Shown: positions 26,067 through 35,626, counted from the first letter of the stretch. The stretch is 64,000 nucleotides of DNA from Ruegeria sp. THAF57 (GCF_903914075.1 NZ_CAIWNQ010000002.1:434001-498000), one strand, 5' to 3'. Numbers and translations: made by a program. The notes: generated by a model not told the origin, from the letters alone.

Positions 26067-26867
26067 CTATCTGCGCTCGAACCGCTTGGGCACATCTTTT
26101 CTAAGCACAATACTCAACGCATGCGGCAGCGTCCGCATATGCCTTCTGAACAGATACCGCGGACCGGTCGCCATGCGATGCAACCACTCTAGCCCCATTT
26201 TCTGCATCCACAAAGGCGCGCGCGGGTAATCCCCGACGACGAAATGAAAACAGCCACCGCAGGTCACTATCCAGGCACAATGGTCCAGCTTTGAGGCTAT
26301 GCGGTTGGCAAACAACTGCTCTTTTGGCTTTCCAAGCCCGACCCACAGGATATCGGCCTTGCTAGCGTTGATGTCGGCGATAACGGCCTCTTCATCTGAC
26401 GCATCAAAATACCCGTTTCGCCGGCCCACGATTTTCAGACCGGGATACAGGGCGGCCAACTCTTCAGCGCATCCGCGATTAATCTCTTCGGTGCTGCCCA
26501 GAAGGTAGAACCCCACATCGTTCTTCGCCGCCGCAGCCGCGGCTGAGTGAATGAAATCGGTGGTAGCCGTGCGTTCGGGAATGCCCTTGGACCCCTGTGT
26601 CCACTTCGAGGCCCAGACCACGATCTGCCCATCGGCATGAATGATATCGGCCGCGTCTATCGCCTTGGCGAATTGTGCATCTTCGGCATAAAGCGAGATT
26701 CCCTGTGCGTTCGAATCGAACACTGTCAATGCACGGTGGTTCAGCCCGGCCCTGCGCTGTTCGACATCGTCCAGCATCGCCGACGTAAGCTCGGCGTCGC
26801 TGACGAGAGCGACGGGCATACCGCCTACTATTGTGTGCGACAAACGCTTGTCGAGAATCTTGTTCAT
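26067..26867 (-). CDS. WecG/TagA/CpsF-family glycosyltransferase
   Basis: The 266-residue protein has the family signatures IIHADGQIVVWASKW, GFYLLGSTEEINRGCAEEL, ADILWVGLGKPKEQLF and CGGCFHFVVGDYPRAPLWMQKMGLEWLHRMATGPRYLFRRH. Members (GT26) transfer an N-acetylmannosamine-type sugar or uronic acid to an undecaprenyl-linked acceptor, often as the second step of repeat-unit assembly. It heads the left-going operon and is divergent from the copolymerase gene. The ATG is well placed. Confidence 0.92.
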   Translation of the reverse strand: MNKILDKRLSHTIVGGMPVALVSDAELTSAMLDDVEQRRAGLNHRALTVFDSNAQGISLYAEDAQFAKAIDAADIIHADGQIVVWASKWTQGSKGIPERTATTDFIHSAAAAAAKNDVGFYLLGSTEEINRGCAEELAALYPGLKIVGRRNGYFDASDEEAVIADINASKADILWVGLGKPKEQLFANRIASKLDHCAWIVTCGGCFHFVVGDYPRAPLWMQKMGLEWLHRMATGPRYLFRRHMRTLPHALSIVLRKDVPKRFERR

Positions 26868-27127
26868 CTCATAGCCAACTGGTTAAAACACCTACAGTAA
26901 AGGCAGGTTATCAGGACTGCCGATTCTCGCTAATACATACTCCACGAACTGCTCAGTTATTCGGCGGAGCCCTGTGCGAATTAGCAATCCCCCTTAAACT
27001 TCCTATCTTTTCGCAGCCAATCATGGTTTTCTAGGCCCATTGTTAACGCCATCTGTTGATTTCACTGTTGATATAAGCCCGCTGACACTATGCTCGGGCC
27101 TATCCTTACCGCACGTTGTTTTTTGTT

Positions 27128-29356
27128 ATGACTGATCAGTATCGCCGAGGATTAGACGTAGAACTCTCTGGGACGGGTCTAGCTTCGGCAGGCGACCCAG
27201 AGCTTAGAACGCTGTCCAATATTGCCTGGGCCATAAGGCGCTCACTTCCGTGGATCATTGCAATGGGGTTTGTGGGTGCGATTATAGCATACGTTTTCAC
27301 ATACACCTCGGACACAAGATACACGTCCAGCGCAAAAGTCATGATGGAGACGCGCGTTCAGACCGAAACGCAGTTCACGCCTCACGTTTCAGGCCTGCCG
27401 CTTTCACTGACATCGCTGGAAAGTGAACTTGAGCTTTTACGCTCTACCGACTTGATCGAAGGTGTTGTCGACCGGATGCAGCTTTATCTGGATCCCGAAT
27501 TTTCTGGGGAAGACACCAGTATCAACCTGTCGCCAATCGCATTGGCGCGTAGCCTAAAGAATAGTCTGGTCGACGCTCTGAGCGCTGATAATGACGAAGT
27601 GGTGGGCAGCGATTCCTCGGCGGAAGAGCTTGCGCGGGAAACGACGATTGAGAATTTGCTGAAATCGACACGAATCGAACAGATTGGCGATATTTCCGCA
27701 GTCTACCAGATTCGCGTCACGGCGAAGTCACCGCAAAAGGCGGCCGACATCGCCAACAGCCTTGCGTCAGAATACCTGTCAAATCTGACGGCTATGAAAC
27801 GCAATGATCTGGTCCAATCCCAGAGTTGGCTTACAACGCGGATCGGGCATTTGCGGGATGATCTGAACAAACTGAGCTCGGATCTAGAAACACATTCTAT
27901 CGAAATCCCTTATTCCCCGGACGAATACGCAACCATCAAGGCCCAGCGCATTAAGGCCGAGCGGCGCGCCCAACTGGTGGAAAATGAACTGGCCCGGATC
28001 AAAGAGCAAACAAGCGCGATCCACACCCTGCGCGCGCAAGGAAAATCCCAAGAAGCGATCGACTTTGCCAAGAAAATCGGACTGCTTCCGCCGGACCTTG
28101 GACAGGACGCCAATACCGAGGAAGCGCTAAAACGCCTTAGCGCCGCGCAGGACATTGCCGAAAAACGGGTAGAGCAGCTGGACGATCAACTGAACGACCT
28201 GAACCGCAGCATCGAAGTGTTCCGCGCGCAGCAGGCCGAACAGGTTCAGCACGACTCGGTCACCAAGCGGATCGAAAATGAAATTCTGGTCACCGAAGCG
28301 ATTTACCGGGACTTCGTATCCCAGCTTGGGCGCAGGGCCGAACAAGGTGATTATCTGGACGCCGGTGCCCATCTTATCGAGCGGGCCCGTGTCTCGGTCG
28401 ACCCGTCGGAACCCAAGCGGTCGCAGACATCCATCGGCGTGATGTTCATGATCATCTTCGCCGGTCTCGGATGGACCGTGATGCGCGAAATCTTCCAGAA
28501 GCGGCTTAGAACCACCTATGAATTCGAAAGCGCAACAGGGGTAAAACTGTCTGCGATCCTTCCCGAGATCAAAAACGCCCCGCAATTCGAGGCGTTCTTT
28601 ACCAATGACGGAAAGCTGGACCCCGAGTTTATTCGATATGGCAAAAAGCTATTGGCCAGCAGTGACGTTGGATTGCGATCCCTGCGCCAGCAGGGCGAGC
28701 CGTCCTTCTCGCAAGCGGTCGAGTTTTTCTCGAAAAGTCTGGACGGCAAGCCCAACCAGAGCTTCTCGAACAATGGGTGCGTCATCTTCTCTGGCGCGTC
28801 CGCGCTGCCGGATGAAGGGAAAACATCATCCCTTCTGTTGATCGGGTCCGTCTGCGCCAAGACAAAATTCAGAACGCTGATTATTGATTGCGATACAGTC
28901 GCGTCTGCCTACCGGGATTTGTCGAAGCTGTCGGTCGATGAACTGAAATACTGCACTGCCAATCCGTCTTCCTTTCAGGAACACATTGTTGCGACGCCTC
29001 AGGATGGGCTGGATATCCTGCCGCTTGCCGGCAATCTGGATTCCGAGACCAAAGCGACGCTTGTTGAAGAGTTTCTGCGTTCTCCGGCCTTCATCAACTT
29101 GTTGATCACGCTGTCCGATATGTACGAAGTAATCCTTCTGGATACACCGCCCCTGCTGGAAGCGGTGGAATCTGCGTATCTGTCTCAGATTTCCCAACGG
29201 GTCATTTTGTTTACCAGATGGAACGACACGCACAGAAATTCCGTCTTTCAGGCCATCCGTGAGTTGGAAAACGCGGATGTCAGACCTGCGGCCCTGGTTG
29301 CGACGCGCGTCGATTTGAAACGCGCCAAGAAATACGGTGATCCCAATCTGGGATAA
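27128..29356 (+). CDS. Wzc-like polysaccharide copolymerase (Wzz + BY-kinase-like)
   Basis: The 742-residue inner-membrane protein has a Wzz domain with two spans (about 41-62 and 437-458) around a long periplasmic coiled-coil region (about 225-420). A cytoplasmic BY-kinase-like ATPase domain follows. The Walker A region is ALPDEGKTSS near 560, A' is LIIDCDT near 587 and B is VILLDTPPLL near 672. It would set chain length and couple polymerisation to export. Two oddities: A' reads IDCD instead of IDAD, and the C-terminal tail has a single Tyr instead of a tyrosine cluster. ATG at 27128 is preferred over a TTG 12 bases earlier. Confidence 0.9.
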   Translation: MTDQYRRGLDVELSGTGLASAGDPELRTLSNIAWAIRRSLPWIIAMGFVGAIIAYVFTYTSDTRYTSSAKVMMETRVQTETQFTPHVSGLPLSLTSLESELELLRSTDLIEGVVDRMQLYLDPEFSGEDTSINLSPIALARSLKNSLVDALSADNDEVVGSDSSAEELARETTIENLLKSTRIEQIGDISAVYQIRVTAKSPQKAADIANSLASEYLSNLTAMKRNDLVQSQSWLTTRIGHLRDDLNKLSSDLETHSIEIPYSPDEYATIKAQRIKAERRAQLVENELARIKEQTSAIHTLRAQGKSQEAIDFAKKIGLLPPDLGQDANTEEALKRLSAAQDIAEKRVEQLDDQLNDLNRSIEVFRAQQAEQVQHDSVTKRIENEILVTEAIYRDFVSQLGRRAEQGDYLDAGAHLIERARVSVDPSEPKRSQTSIGVMFMIIFAGLGWTVMREIFQKRLRTTYEFESATGVKLSAILPEIKNAPQFEAFFTNDGKLDPEFIRYGKKLLASSDVGLRSLRQQGEPSFSQAVEFFSKSLDGKPNQSFSNNGCVIFSGASALPDEGKTSSLLLIGSVCAKTKFRTLIIDCDTVASAYRDLSKLSVDELKYCTANPSSFQEHIVATPQDGLDILPLAGNLDSETKATLVEEFLRSPAFINLLITLSDMYEVILLDTPPLLEAVESAYLSQISQRVILFTRWNDTHRNSVFQAIRELENADVRPAALVATRVDLKRAKKYGDPNLG

Positions 29357-29417
29357 CGCCTGACACTTCAAGTTTTCCCGTGGGCATTTTCAGACTGCAC
29401 AGGTTGCAGGCCCGTTT

Positions 29418-29819
29418 TCATTTTTCCGTGTCCTGACCCGACCCCAAAATGCGTCGCGAGAACAGAAAGTTTATAACCATCCCGGCCAGCGTCGCTGGCA
29501 CCAATGCAATGACCGGATAGGCACCTGCTGTCTCGTTGAGGCGGATCAACGCCACGAACACCGCGTAGTTCACAGCCAGACCAAAGCTCATCGCCAACAC
29601 ATAGCTTGCGAATTCTCTCAGTGTCGGACGGCTGACAGTGGCGAACGTAAAGGTCCGGTTCAAATACCAGGTTGTCGTGACGGCCCCGCAGAAAGAGATA
29701 ATGCGCCCGATCTCGGGGATCAGTCCAAACCACTCGGTTGTCAGCAACAGCAGACCGGCATCCACGAAGAACGCGATACCACCCACGACTACGAACCTGA
29801 AAAACTGAGAGGAAGGCAT
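29418..29819 (-). CDS. GtrA-family membrane protein
   Basis: The 133-residue protein has four membrane spans and the GtrA pattern: FFRFVVVGGIAFFVDAGLLLL at the start, WYLNRTFTF in the middle and NFLFSRRILG at the end. GtrA proteins are thought to help flip polyprenyl-phosphate-linked sugars. The ATG at 29819 is used; a GTG 6 bases upstream is also possible. It is encoded opposite to the copolymerase gene and divergent from a dolichol-phosphate-sugar-type GT2 gene, the classic partner of a GtrA protein. Confidence 0.88.
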   Translation of the reverse strand: MPSSQFFRFVVVGGIAFFVDAGLLLLTTEWFGLIPEIGRIISFCGAVTTTWYLNRTFTFATVSRPTLREFASYVLAMSFGLAVNYAVFVALIRLNETAGAYPVIALVPATLAGMVINFLFSRRILGSGQDTEK

Positions 29820-30035
29820 GTTCACAAGTCCATCGTCAGCATTGATAAAACAATCTCATTTCAAGTGGCCGGGGCTTAACTTGGACCCCACCGAAAGCTC
29901 TGGAAAGACCGCAGCAAATTGGCCGCAAAACAGGTTAGAGCTTTGACCCTTATGTCAATTTTTCTTTTGGCATAGGCGAATATCTGGTATCCCAAAACAT
30001 ATTCTGTCAATCCGTGTTTTTTGTTTTTTTGGAGG

Positions 30036-31031
30036 ATGAGTGCCGTGTTGAAGGAGGAGGCAGCTTCAGGTGTGAAGGGTAGCAACCCAGATCACGTTGC
30101 TTCGGATGATGCGGTTCGGATTGCGATCATTTTACCCTGCTACAACGAAGAAGCGGCGATTGAACTGACCGTTTCTGAATTCAAGGAAGCCCTGCCAGAC
30201 GCCGACGTGTATGTGTTCGACAACAATTCATCAGATGCGACGATCGAGGTGGCACAGCGCGCCGGCGCGACCGTCCGGTCCGAAACAAATCAGGGCAAGG
30301 GAAACGTGGTTCGGCGCATGTTCGCGGACGTGCAGGCGGACGTTTATGTCATGGCCGACGGCGATGCCACCTATGACGCCAGCAATGTCACTGACCTGAT
30401 CGCTTTGCTCCGGAACAACAACCTGGACATGGTGAACGGGGCACGAAAACACTCAGACGACGCAGCCTATCGGCCCGGCCACAAATTTGGCAACCGGATG
30501 CTGACTTCATTGGTGAAGCTGTTCTTTGGCCGAAACCTTGAGGACATGCTTTCGGGATACAGGGTGTTCAGCCGACGGTTCGTCAAAAGCTTTCCCAGTA
30601 TGTCCAGCGGGTTTGAGATCGAAACCGAACTTACCGTTCACGCGCTTCAGATGCGGCTTCCGATTGATGAGGTTCAGGTCAAGTATCGCGCACGGCCCGA
30701 GAATTCGGTATCCAAGCTGTCGACCTATGGAGATGGCCTGAGAATCCTGCGCATGATCGGCTTTCTGGTAAAGGAAGAGAAACCACTGTTGTTCTTTTTC
30801 TCACTCGCGGGGCTGATCTTCATCCCTTCGGGCCTTGTATTCCTATCGGTGCTTTTGGAGTTTCTGGAAACAAGTCAGGTCGCACGGTTTCCATCCTTAT
30901 TCGCAGCTCTGACAGGGTTCCTGATGTCAATTGTCTGTATCGCCTGCGCTCTGATCCTCGACACCGTTTCGCGCGGCAGAAGAGAGGCACGCCGCCTCAG
31001 CTATCTGCAGTATGAGGCCCCCAAACCCTAA
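30036..31031 (+). CDS. Polyprenyl-phosphate glycosyltransferase (GT2 with C-terminal spans)
   Basis: The protein (about 331 residues) has a GT2 domain with IAIILPCYNEEAAIELTV, VFDNNSSDAT and YVMADGDATYD (DxD), and the DMLSGYRVFSRRFVKSFP region of polyprenyl-phosphate mannosyl/glucosyl transferases. Two membrane spans follow (about 255-280 and 290-312). It would charge undecaprenyl phosphate with a single sugar, which a GtrA-like flippase then moves across the membrane. GGAGG touches the ATG at 30036, so GTG at 30045, 9 bases beyond it, may be the actual start. Its 3' end overlaps the convergent gene by 4 bases. Confidence 0.88.
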   Translation: MSAVLKEEAASGVKGSNPDHVASDDAVRIAIILPCYNEEAAIELTVSEFKEALPDADVYVFDNNSSDATIEVAQRAGATVRSETNQGKGNVVRRMFADVQADVYVMADGDATYDASNVTDLIALLRNNNLDMVNGARKHSDDAAYRPGHKFGNRMLTSLVKLFFGRNLEDMLSGYRVFSRRFVKSFPSMSSGFEIETELTVHALQMRLPIDEVQVKYRARPENSVSKLSTYGDGLRILRMIGFLVKEEKPLLFFFSLAGLIFIPSGLVFLSVLLEFLETSQVARFPSLFAALTGFLMSIVCIACALILDTVSRGRREARRLSYLQYEAPKP

Positions 31032-32542
31032 GGCCCGGCGCGACGCTGATTGATGTGAAACACAAGGTAGGTCGCCAACAGCGGCAATAGCCAGACAACG
31101 CGCGCCTGATACCGGTGGTGCGGATCCGACAGAACGCCGCATACCACCGCATTTACCACAAGCGTTGCCAAAATCAGGATGCCCAAAGCCAAGGCCGCGT
31201 CTGAAACAGGTCGTGACGCGTAGATGTAGAACACTGTCATCAAACTGAAGGCCGCAACCACATAGATCAGGGTTGATAATGCAACAAACGGATAGGCTCC
31301 GGTGACGGCCTTCGAGTCCCCGTAATTTTTTAGATCGACCTCGGACATGAACAGCGGTGCCTGTTCAAGAAAGACCCGCTTGGCCGTTTCAAACTCGTAC
31401 AACCCGAACAGGCCGAACTGTTCGACAGAATTTTTCAGCGACGCTGCCACTTGCATACCCGGATATTCCAGCGCCGCCGTCAGAAAGACCGAAGCGTCCT
31501 CATTGCTGAGTTGCAGCTTGGTGACCGGATCGGACGACCGGAAAAACCCGTCCGGGTGCCACAGAAAATGCTGCGAGTCCCGGCTTTGTAACGGAGCTGC
31601 GCCACAGATTGTGAACCCGTGCTGTTCGCAATCATTTTCAATCAGTTCAGCAACCGGTCCATCTTCGATCCCCCGTGCGGTCAGAAAGGGGATACTTTGC
31701 GGCCAGCTTCCGAAAATGGTGAAGGCGACATAGGCGAACAGGAAAACAGCAATCACACCTGCGCCAAAAGCGGAACATGACACAAGCAGACCGGAAAACG
31801 TGGGCCTGAGCCGCGGCCAGATTGACATGAATAGCAAGATCGTCAGCAATCCAAAGATCACCAGAATATGGCTGTTATGAAATGCGGCGGCGGCGGCCAA
31901 CGTGACCCAACAAAACACTTGCTGAAGGACCGACAGATTCTTTCTGCTGTAACACAAAAGGAACAAGCAGATAGGCGCCAAAGCCGCAAATATGTCTGGC
32001 ATGGTGTAAGTCGAAAAATACGGCAGCGGTGTCGCCAATGCGCAAATCGCTCCGGCGGCCAGATAGGGTTTTACAGGATCAACTGGGCACAGTTGCCTGA
32101 CGGTCAACCACGCAGCATAACCAACGACGAGCGACTGAAAAAACGCAAGCAAGTAGGGCTGAACACCGAAAAAGATGTACACGAAAATCCCGTAATACGG
32201 GGACCGAGACATGGGAACCGCGAACGTGCCGCCGTTTTCTGAGTTTCCCGGTTGCGCCGTTGCCTCTTCATTCGCGCTCTGCGCTTGTGATCCGGTGTTT
32301 TCAGCAATCAACTCTTCGGCGGGTTTTCCGGCAATCGTTTGAACCACCGCCTCACCCGCCTTGTGATACCCTTCCGTGTCAAAGAAAACGAAAGGAAACC
32401 CGTTTATGGCCGCTGGCAACATCTGCATGACCGCAAATGTGACGACCAGCATCAAAGCCTTCAAAGTGGTCATGTTCACTGTATCTGATTGTGGGGAAAC
32501 ACCGACACCAATGGACGCCACGCTGGATGCTTCGTTTTTCAT
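31028..32542 (-). CDS. Polytopic membrane protein, possible GT-C-type transferase
   Basis: The 504-residue protein has about ten to eleven membrane spans. Between the first span and the rest lies a loop of about 70 residues rich in Ser, Glu, Gln and Asn. A second large loop at about 275-370 holds several cysteines. The end, SDPHHRYQARVVWLLPLLATYLVF, resembles the close of GT-C glycosyltransferases. I cannot assign a reaction. Given the neighbouring lipid-phosphate-sugar transferase and GtrA protein, it could add a sugar branch on the periplasmic side. ATG at 32542 is used; GTG at 32554 is the alternative. Confidence 0.7.
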   Translation of the reverse strand: MKNEASSVASIGVGVSPQSDTVNMTTLKALMLVVTFAVMQMLPAAINGFPFVFFDTEGYHKAGEAVVQTIAGKPAEELIAENTGSQAQSANEEATAQPGNSENGGTFAVPMSRSPYYGIFVYIFFGVQPYLLAFFQSLVVGYAAWLTVRQLCPVDPVKPYLAAGAICALATPLPYFSTYTMPDIFAALAPICLFLLCYSRKNLSVLQQVFCWVTLAAAAAFHNSHILVIFGLLTILLFMSIWPRLRPTFSGLLVSCSAFGAGVIAVFLFAYVAFTIFGSWPQSIPFLTARGIEDGPVAELIENDCEQHGFTICGAAPLQSRDSQHFLWHPDGFFRSSDPVTKLQLSNEDASVFLTAALEYPGMQVAASLKNSVEQFGLFGLYEFETAKRVFLEQAPLFMSEVDLKNYGDSKAVTGAYPFVALSTLIYVVAAFSLMTVFYIYASRPVSDAALALGILILATLVVNAVVCGVLSDPHHRYQARVVWLLPLLATYLVFHINQRRAGP

Positions 32543-32666
32543 GCTAAAAACCACATTCGAAATTGGTTACCCGTTTAACAACTATGGCGAGGCGGACGGA
32601 CACCCGCTTTTCAAATTTGCGCCGCGCCGAATGTGCCTCCTGTGACTGATGAAGTATTTGCTGGGC

Positions 32667-33974
32667 TCACTCGGTCAGGGGCGCTTCGGGCAGCAACTCT
32701 TCAACCTTGATCTCCAGACTGTCACCCGGAAGCAAACGTGTTTGCTTGTCCCCCTGAACCGCCTGCAATTCACCTTCGATCAAACGATAAATTCTGACCG
32801 TGTAGTCGATGTCGGTAATTAGACTATCAATCCCCATCTCATTGGACGCCCCGGCCAGATATTTGGCGATCGTGTCCATTTGCAATGTCGATTCCCTGAT
32901 GGCCAGATTCGCATCCCGCCGCTCCTGCAACAGGCGCAAGGACCGCTCTTGTTCATACTGTTCGCGATCCCGTCTGAGCCGGGTCAGAACCAGACTGGTT
33001 GCAGCAAGGTCCTCGTCTACATCCAGCAGACGCGTTGCGGACAGAACGGTTGTACGACGGGTGTCGGCGATACGAGAGCCCGGCGCCAGACCACGATCCA
33101 CAAGACTGATGACCCGCGCTTCTTCTTCTTCGTCGGCAGCCAGCGCCTTAGCCAGTTGGAACTTTTGCTTTTGAAGGATCGCGATACGCTCGCCTGCCTG
33201 TTCCTCGGCATCTTCAAAGAAATGCCGTTCGCCCGTTTCATTGGCCAAGTTCACTGTGCGAATCTTGATCTGCTCAGCGATCAAATCCGCTAGAACTGTT
33301 TCCGATACGGAAACATCATCAATCAAGGGCTCGGGATGGTTCATATTTTGCAACAATTCAGTTGTTACACGCCATTTCCGGGTCAGTGCTTCCGCTTGGT
33401 CCAGCGCTGCCTGACCATAGGCTGTTTGCCAGCGCATCAGTTGAATGGGGTCAATGGTGACGTCATCGGTCAAAAGCTGGCTTCTGACACCACCAGCCAA
33501 CGCGACGGCTTCGCGGGCTGTTACACCGGGCCGATAATCAATCTGGCCCGTCCGCGCGACATCCCCGCCAATGATGATCGGTCGATACCCGTTCCGGGAA
33601 ATCTCGATCTCATCACCATCCAACTGAATGATAAAGATCTCACCGTTGTTGTTGTATTGCTTCACGATTTTGCCCGAGGCGTCCAGACGCACGCGCTGCT
33701 CCAGTTCCTCCAGCGACAAACCCTGTGCTTCAAACTGACCAAGCCATTGCAGGTTCACGTAACCATGTACGTCTATTACCGATTCGAATGACAGGTAATC
33801 CAGTCCTGTAAATGTCACACGGACGTTATCGCCGGGCTCAAGATCGAAATCCGCAAGGGCGGCCCCGGCGTAAAGAGTAAAAATTATCGCAACCAGGCCA
33901 CGACCAAGCGACCGAAATTGATCGCCAATCCAGCCGGACGCTTTTCCAAACAAATCACATAGTACAAATGTCAT
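32667..33974 (-). CDS. ExoF-like polysaccharide export protein
   Basis: The protein (about 435 residues) has a signal sequence (LGRGLVAIIFTLYAGAALA) and a polysaccharide-export domain: FDLEPGDNVRVTFTGLDYLSFESVIDVHGYVNLQWLG. An SLBB-like segment follows (RPIIIGGDVARTGQIDYRPGVTAREAVALAGG). A long coiled-coil region runs from about 195 to 380, with a short SLBB-like end (KQTRLLPGDSLEIKVEELL). This architecture matches ExoF of Sinorhizobium and related Wza-like proteins that carry polymer across the envelope. The start could be ATG 33974 or GTG 33986. A GTTTCC-N5-GGAAAC palindrome lies inside the coding region. Confidence 0.87.
   Translation of the reverse strand: MTFVLCDLFGKASGWIGDQFRSLGRGLVAIIFTLYAGAALADFDLEPGDNVRVTFTGLDYLSFESVIDVHGYVNLQWLGQFEAQGLSLEELEQRVRLDASGKIVKQYNNNGEIFIIQLDGDEIEISRNGYRPIIIGGDVARTGQIDYRPGVTAREAVALAGGVRSQLLTDDVTIDPIQLMRWQTAYGQAALDQAEALTRKWRVTTELLQNMNHPEPLIDDVSVSETVLADLIAEQIKIRTVNLANETGERHFFEDAEEQAGERIAILQKQKFQLAKALAADEEEEARVISLVDRGLAPGSRIADTRRTTVLSATRLLDVDEDLAATSLVLTRLRRDREQYEQERSLRLLQERRDANLAIRESTLQMDTIAKYLAGASNEMGIDSLITDIDYTVRIYRLIEGELQAVQGDKQTRLLPGDSLEIKVEELLPEAPLTE
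33298..33314. promoter_or_regulatory. GTTTCC-N5-GGAAAC palindrome within the exoF-like gene
   Basis: GTTTCCGATACGGAAAC is a perfect inverted repeat with 7-base arms and a 3-base centre. The same 17-base architecture occurs at 35053 and 45268. This copy is intragenic, about 665 bases into the gene. A regulator-binding role is inferred only from recurrence. Confidence 0.55.
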
Positions 33975-34015
33975 CTCGGTCACCACTTAACATGCAGGCA
34001 ACAAGCCCGGAAATT

Positions 34016-34720
34016 TCAGTAACCGGTCGCGTTACACACTGCGCCTACGGTTCGGAAGAGTATCTTGAGGTCGAACCAGAACCCGATTTGCCTTGCATAG
34101 TCGCTGTCAAACAGCGCGCGATGCGAAAACTCTACGTCGTTGCGATCGGAAACCTGCCAAAGACCGGTGATTCCGGGCTTCATCAAACCGTATTCCAAAC
34201 CCGGGTACAGAACCTGTTGTTCAGGCAACATCGGGCGCGGGCCAACTAGGCTCATATCCCCAACAAGGACATTCCAAAGCTGTGGCAATTCATCCAGCGA
34301 TGTCATGCGGATGAACCGGCCGAACCGTGTGACCCGTGGGTCATTTTCCAACTTTTGATGCTTGCGCCATTCGGCAGCCGCCGCCGGGCATTCTTTCAGG
34401 TGCTGTTCCAGCATCTGCTCGGCATTCGGGACCATCGAACGAAACTTCAGAAAGTCGAACTCTTTGCCGCCGATGCCCACACGTCTTTGCCGGTAAATGG
34501 CCGGACCACCATCCAGTTTAACTAGGATCGAAATGACAAGAATGATTGGCAGCACAAATGGTGCACCAATTAGGATAAGAAAAATGTCCAGCAGACGCTT
34601 ACCCTTGACGGCGTAAAAGCTTTTTAAATTGCAGAACTCGACAACTTCAGAAATAGAGCTTTGATTTGGTTTGCAAATTTCAGAATCTTCTATCCGAATA
34701 GAACTTCGAACATGGTTCAT
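34016..34720 (-). CDS. ExoY/WbaP-type undecaprenyl-phosphate sugar-phosphotransferase
   Basis: The 234-residue enzyme is a monotopic phosphoglycosyl transferase. A membrane segment (about 42-66; LDIFLILIGAPFVLPIILVIS) is followed by FLKFRSMVPNAEQ, TSLDELPQLWNVLVGDMSLVGPRP and KPGITGLWQVSDRND, all family hallmarks including the catalytic Asp-Glu pair. It should start repeat-unit synthesis by moving a hexose-1-phosphate to undecaprenyl phosphate. GGGGG lies 6 bases before the ATG at 34720. The leader upstream is long and structured. Confidence 0.93.
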   Translation of the reverse strand: MNHVRSSIRIEDSEICKPNQSSISEVVEFCNLKSFYAVKGKRLLDIFLILIGAPFVLPIILVISILVKLDGGPAIYRQRRVGIGGKEFDFLKFRSMVPNAEQMLEQHLKECPAAAAEWRKHQKLENDPRVTRFGRFIRMTSLDELPQLWNVLVGDMSLVGPRPMLPEQQVLYPGLEYGLMKPGITGLWQVSDRNDVEFSHRALFDSDYARQIGFWFDLKILFRTVGAVCNATGY

Positions 34721-35105
34721 AATAACCCCCAAGACAACACAACAGCACTCAAAACGTCAGCGGCAAAACAAGCCACATAACGCCTCGCCACACGCTGCTC
34801 CGTTAAGTGCGGATGCAGCGGCGACTACAAATTCTATTCGCTCGAATTTGGGGTACATCGCACCAAGTGCGTGATCCCACCCATTTTATAACCCGACTCG
34901 GTGCCAACACCGACCGGGATTATTGCCCCGCAATATGATCGCACCTTTAAAATAAAGAGACAACTTATTTGTTGGAGATTATCGGAGCTCACAAACATTT
35001 GCATCGAAACAAGGCATCACAGGGGTCAGCAGATGATCAACCGGTTGTAATAGTTTCCAAATTGGAAACAAAAAGACGCATTTCTGCGCGCTGTTTCCAG
35101 ATTTA
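34721..35105. other. Regulatory region upstream of the exoY-like gene
   Basis: This 385-base AT-rich stretch has no credible gene. It holds a hairpin at 34892-34918 (CGGTG-CCAA-CACCG inside a CCCG/CGGG outer stem), the palindrome at 35053-35069, and a further GTTTCC half-site at 35093-35098. It is probably the long leader and control region of the initiating transferase gene. Confidence 0.6.
35053..35069. promoter_or_regulatory. GTTTCC-N5-GGAAAC palindrome upstream of the exoY-like gene
   Basis: GTTTCCAAATTGGAAAC is a perfect palindrome (8-base arms, central A). It lies 333 bases upstream of the exoY-like start codon. An extra half-site (GTTTCC) follows at 35093. Same architecture as the copies at 33298 and 45268. 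Confidence 0.65.
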
Positions 35106-35318
35106 TTACTGACCGATCTTCGAGGGCAGCTTACTGAATACTTTCAGGCGCAACTTACGGCTGAACGCGAAATGCAAAACGGCAACCAGAAACGGCGTAA
35201 AGCATCCAATCAGCAATCCACCCAGCACAGCCACACCTGTGCTTGCGCCCGTGAGAATCAACGCGACACAGCACAGAACGGCAACCAGCGGCCCAGAGAG
35301 AAGATAAACGATTACCAT
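35106..35318 (-). CDS. Small two-span membrane protein
   Basis: The 70-residue frame encodes two hydrophobic helices (about 3-23 and 28-50) and a basic tail (SRKLRLKVFSKLPSKIGQ), which predicts both ends in the cytoplasm. The composition is that of a real membrane protein, and the codon use is not obviously random. The ribosome-binding site ahead of ATG 35318 is weak. I recognise no family. It sits between the flippase and the exoY-like gene on the same strand, so it may be a small accessory of the assembly system. Confidence 0.5.
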   Translation of the reverse strand: MVIVYLLSGPLVAVLCCVALILTGASTGVAVLGGLLIGCFTPFLVAVLHFAFSRKLRLKVFSKLPSKIGQ

Positions 35319-35626
35319 CAATTACGTTGCTCTTGTTCGGTCTTTTGTCATCTCTATTTTACCTGCCATTTTGACCTCATGCTCTTGTGTGCTCAGGCAG
35401 TTGGTTTGAATATAGATCGCCCCACACGATTAGCCATAAAGTGACACAAAATCTTGAGATCAGTGACAATCTAACATCATATTCAGCCAACCACGAGGGA
35501 CCCAATCGCCTGATTCAAGAAACCCACGGCAACTGGGCAAAATTATGCCCACGCACCGAAGGAACTGTGGCCAAACAGAGGTTAATAAATTGTTAAGTAT
35601 AGCTTTTCCGCAGTGGCAAAGTTTGG
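35319..35626. other. Intergenic region between the flippase and small membrane protein genes
   Basis: About 300 AT-rich bases after the flippase stop on the reverse strand. I see no clear hairpin, no GTTTCC site and no convincing coding frame; the promoter of the small membrane gene should lie here. Confidence 0.5.
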
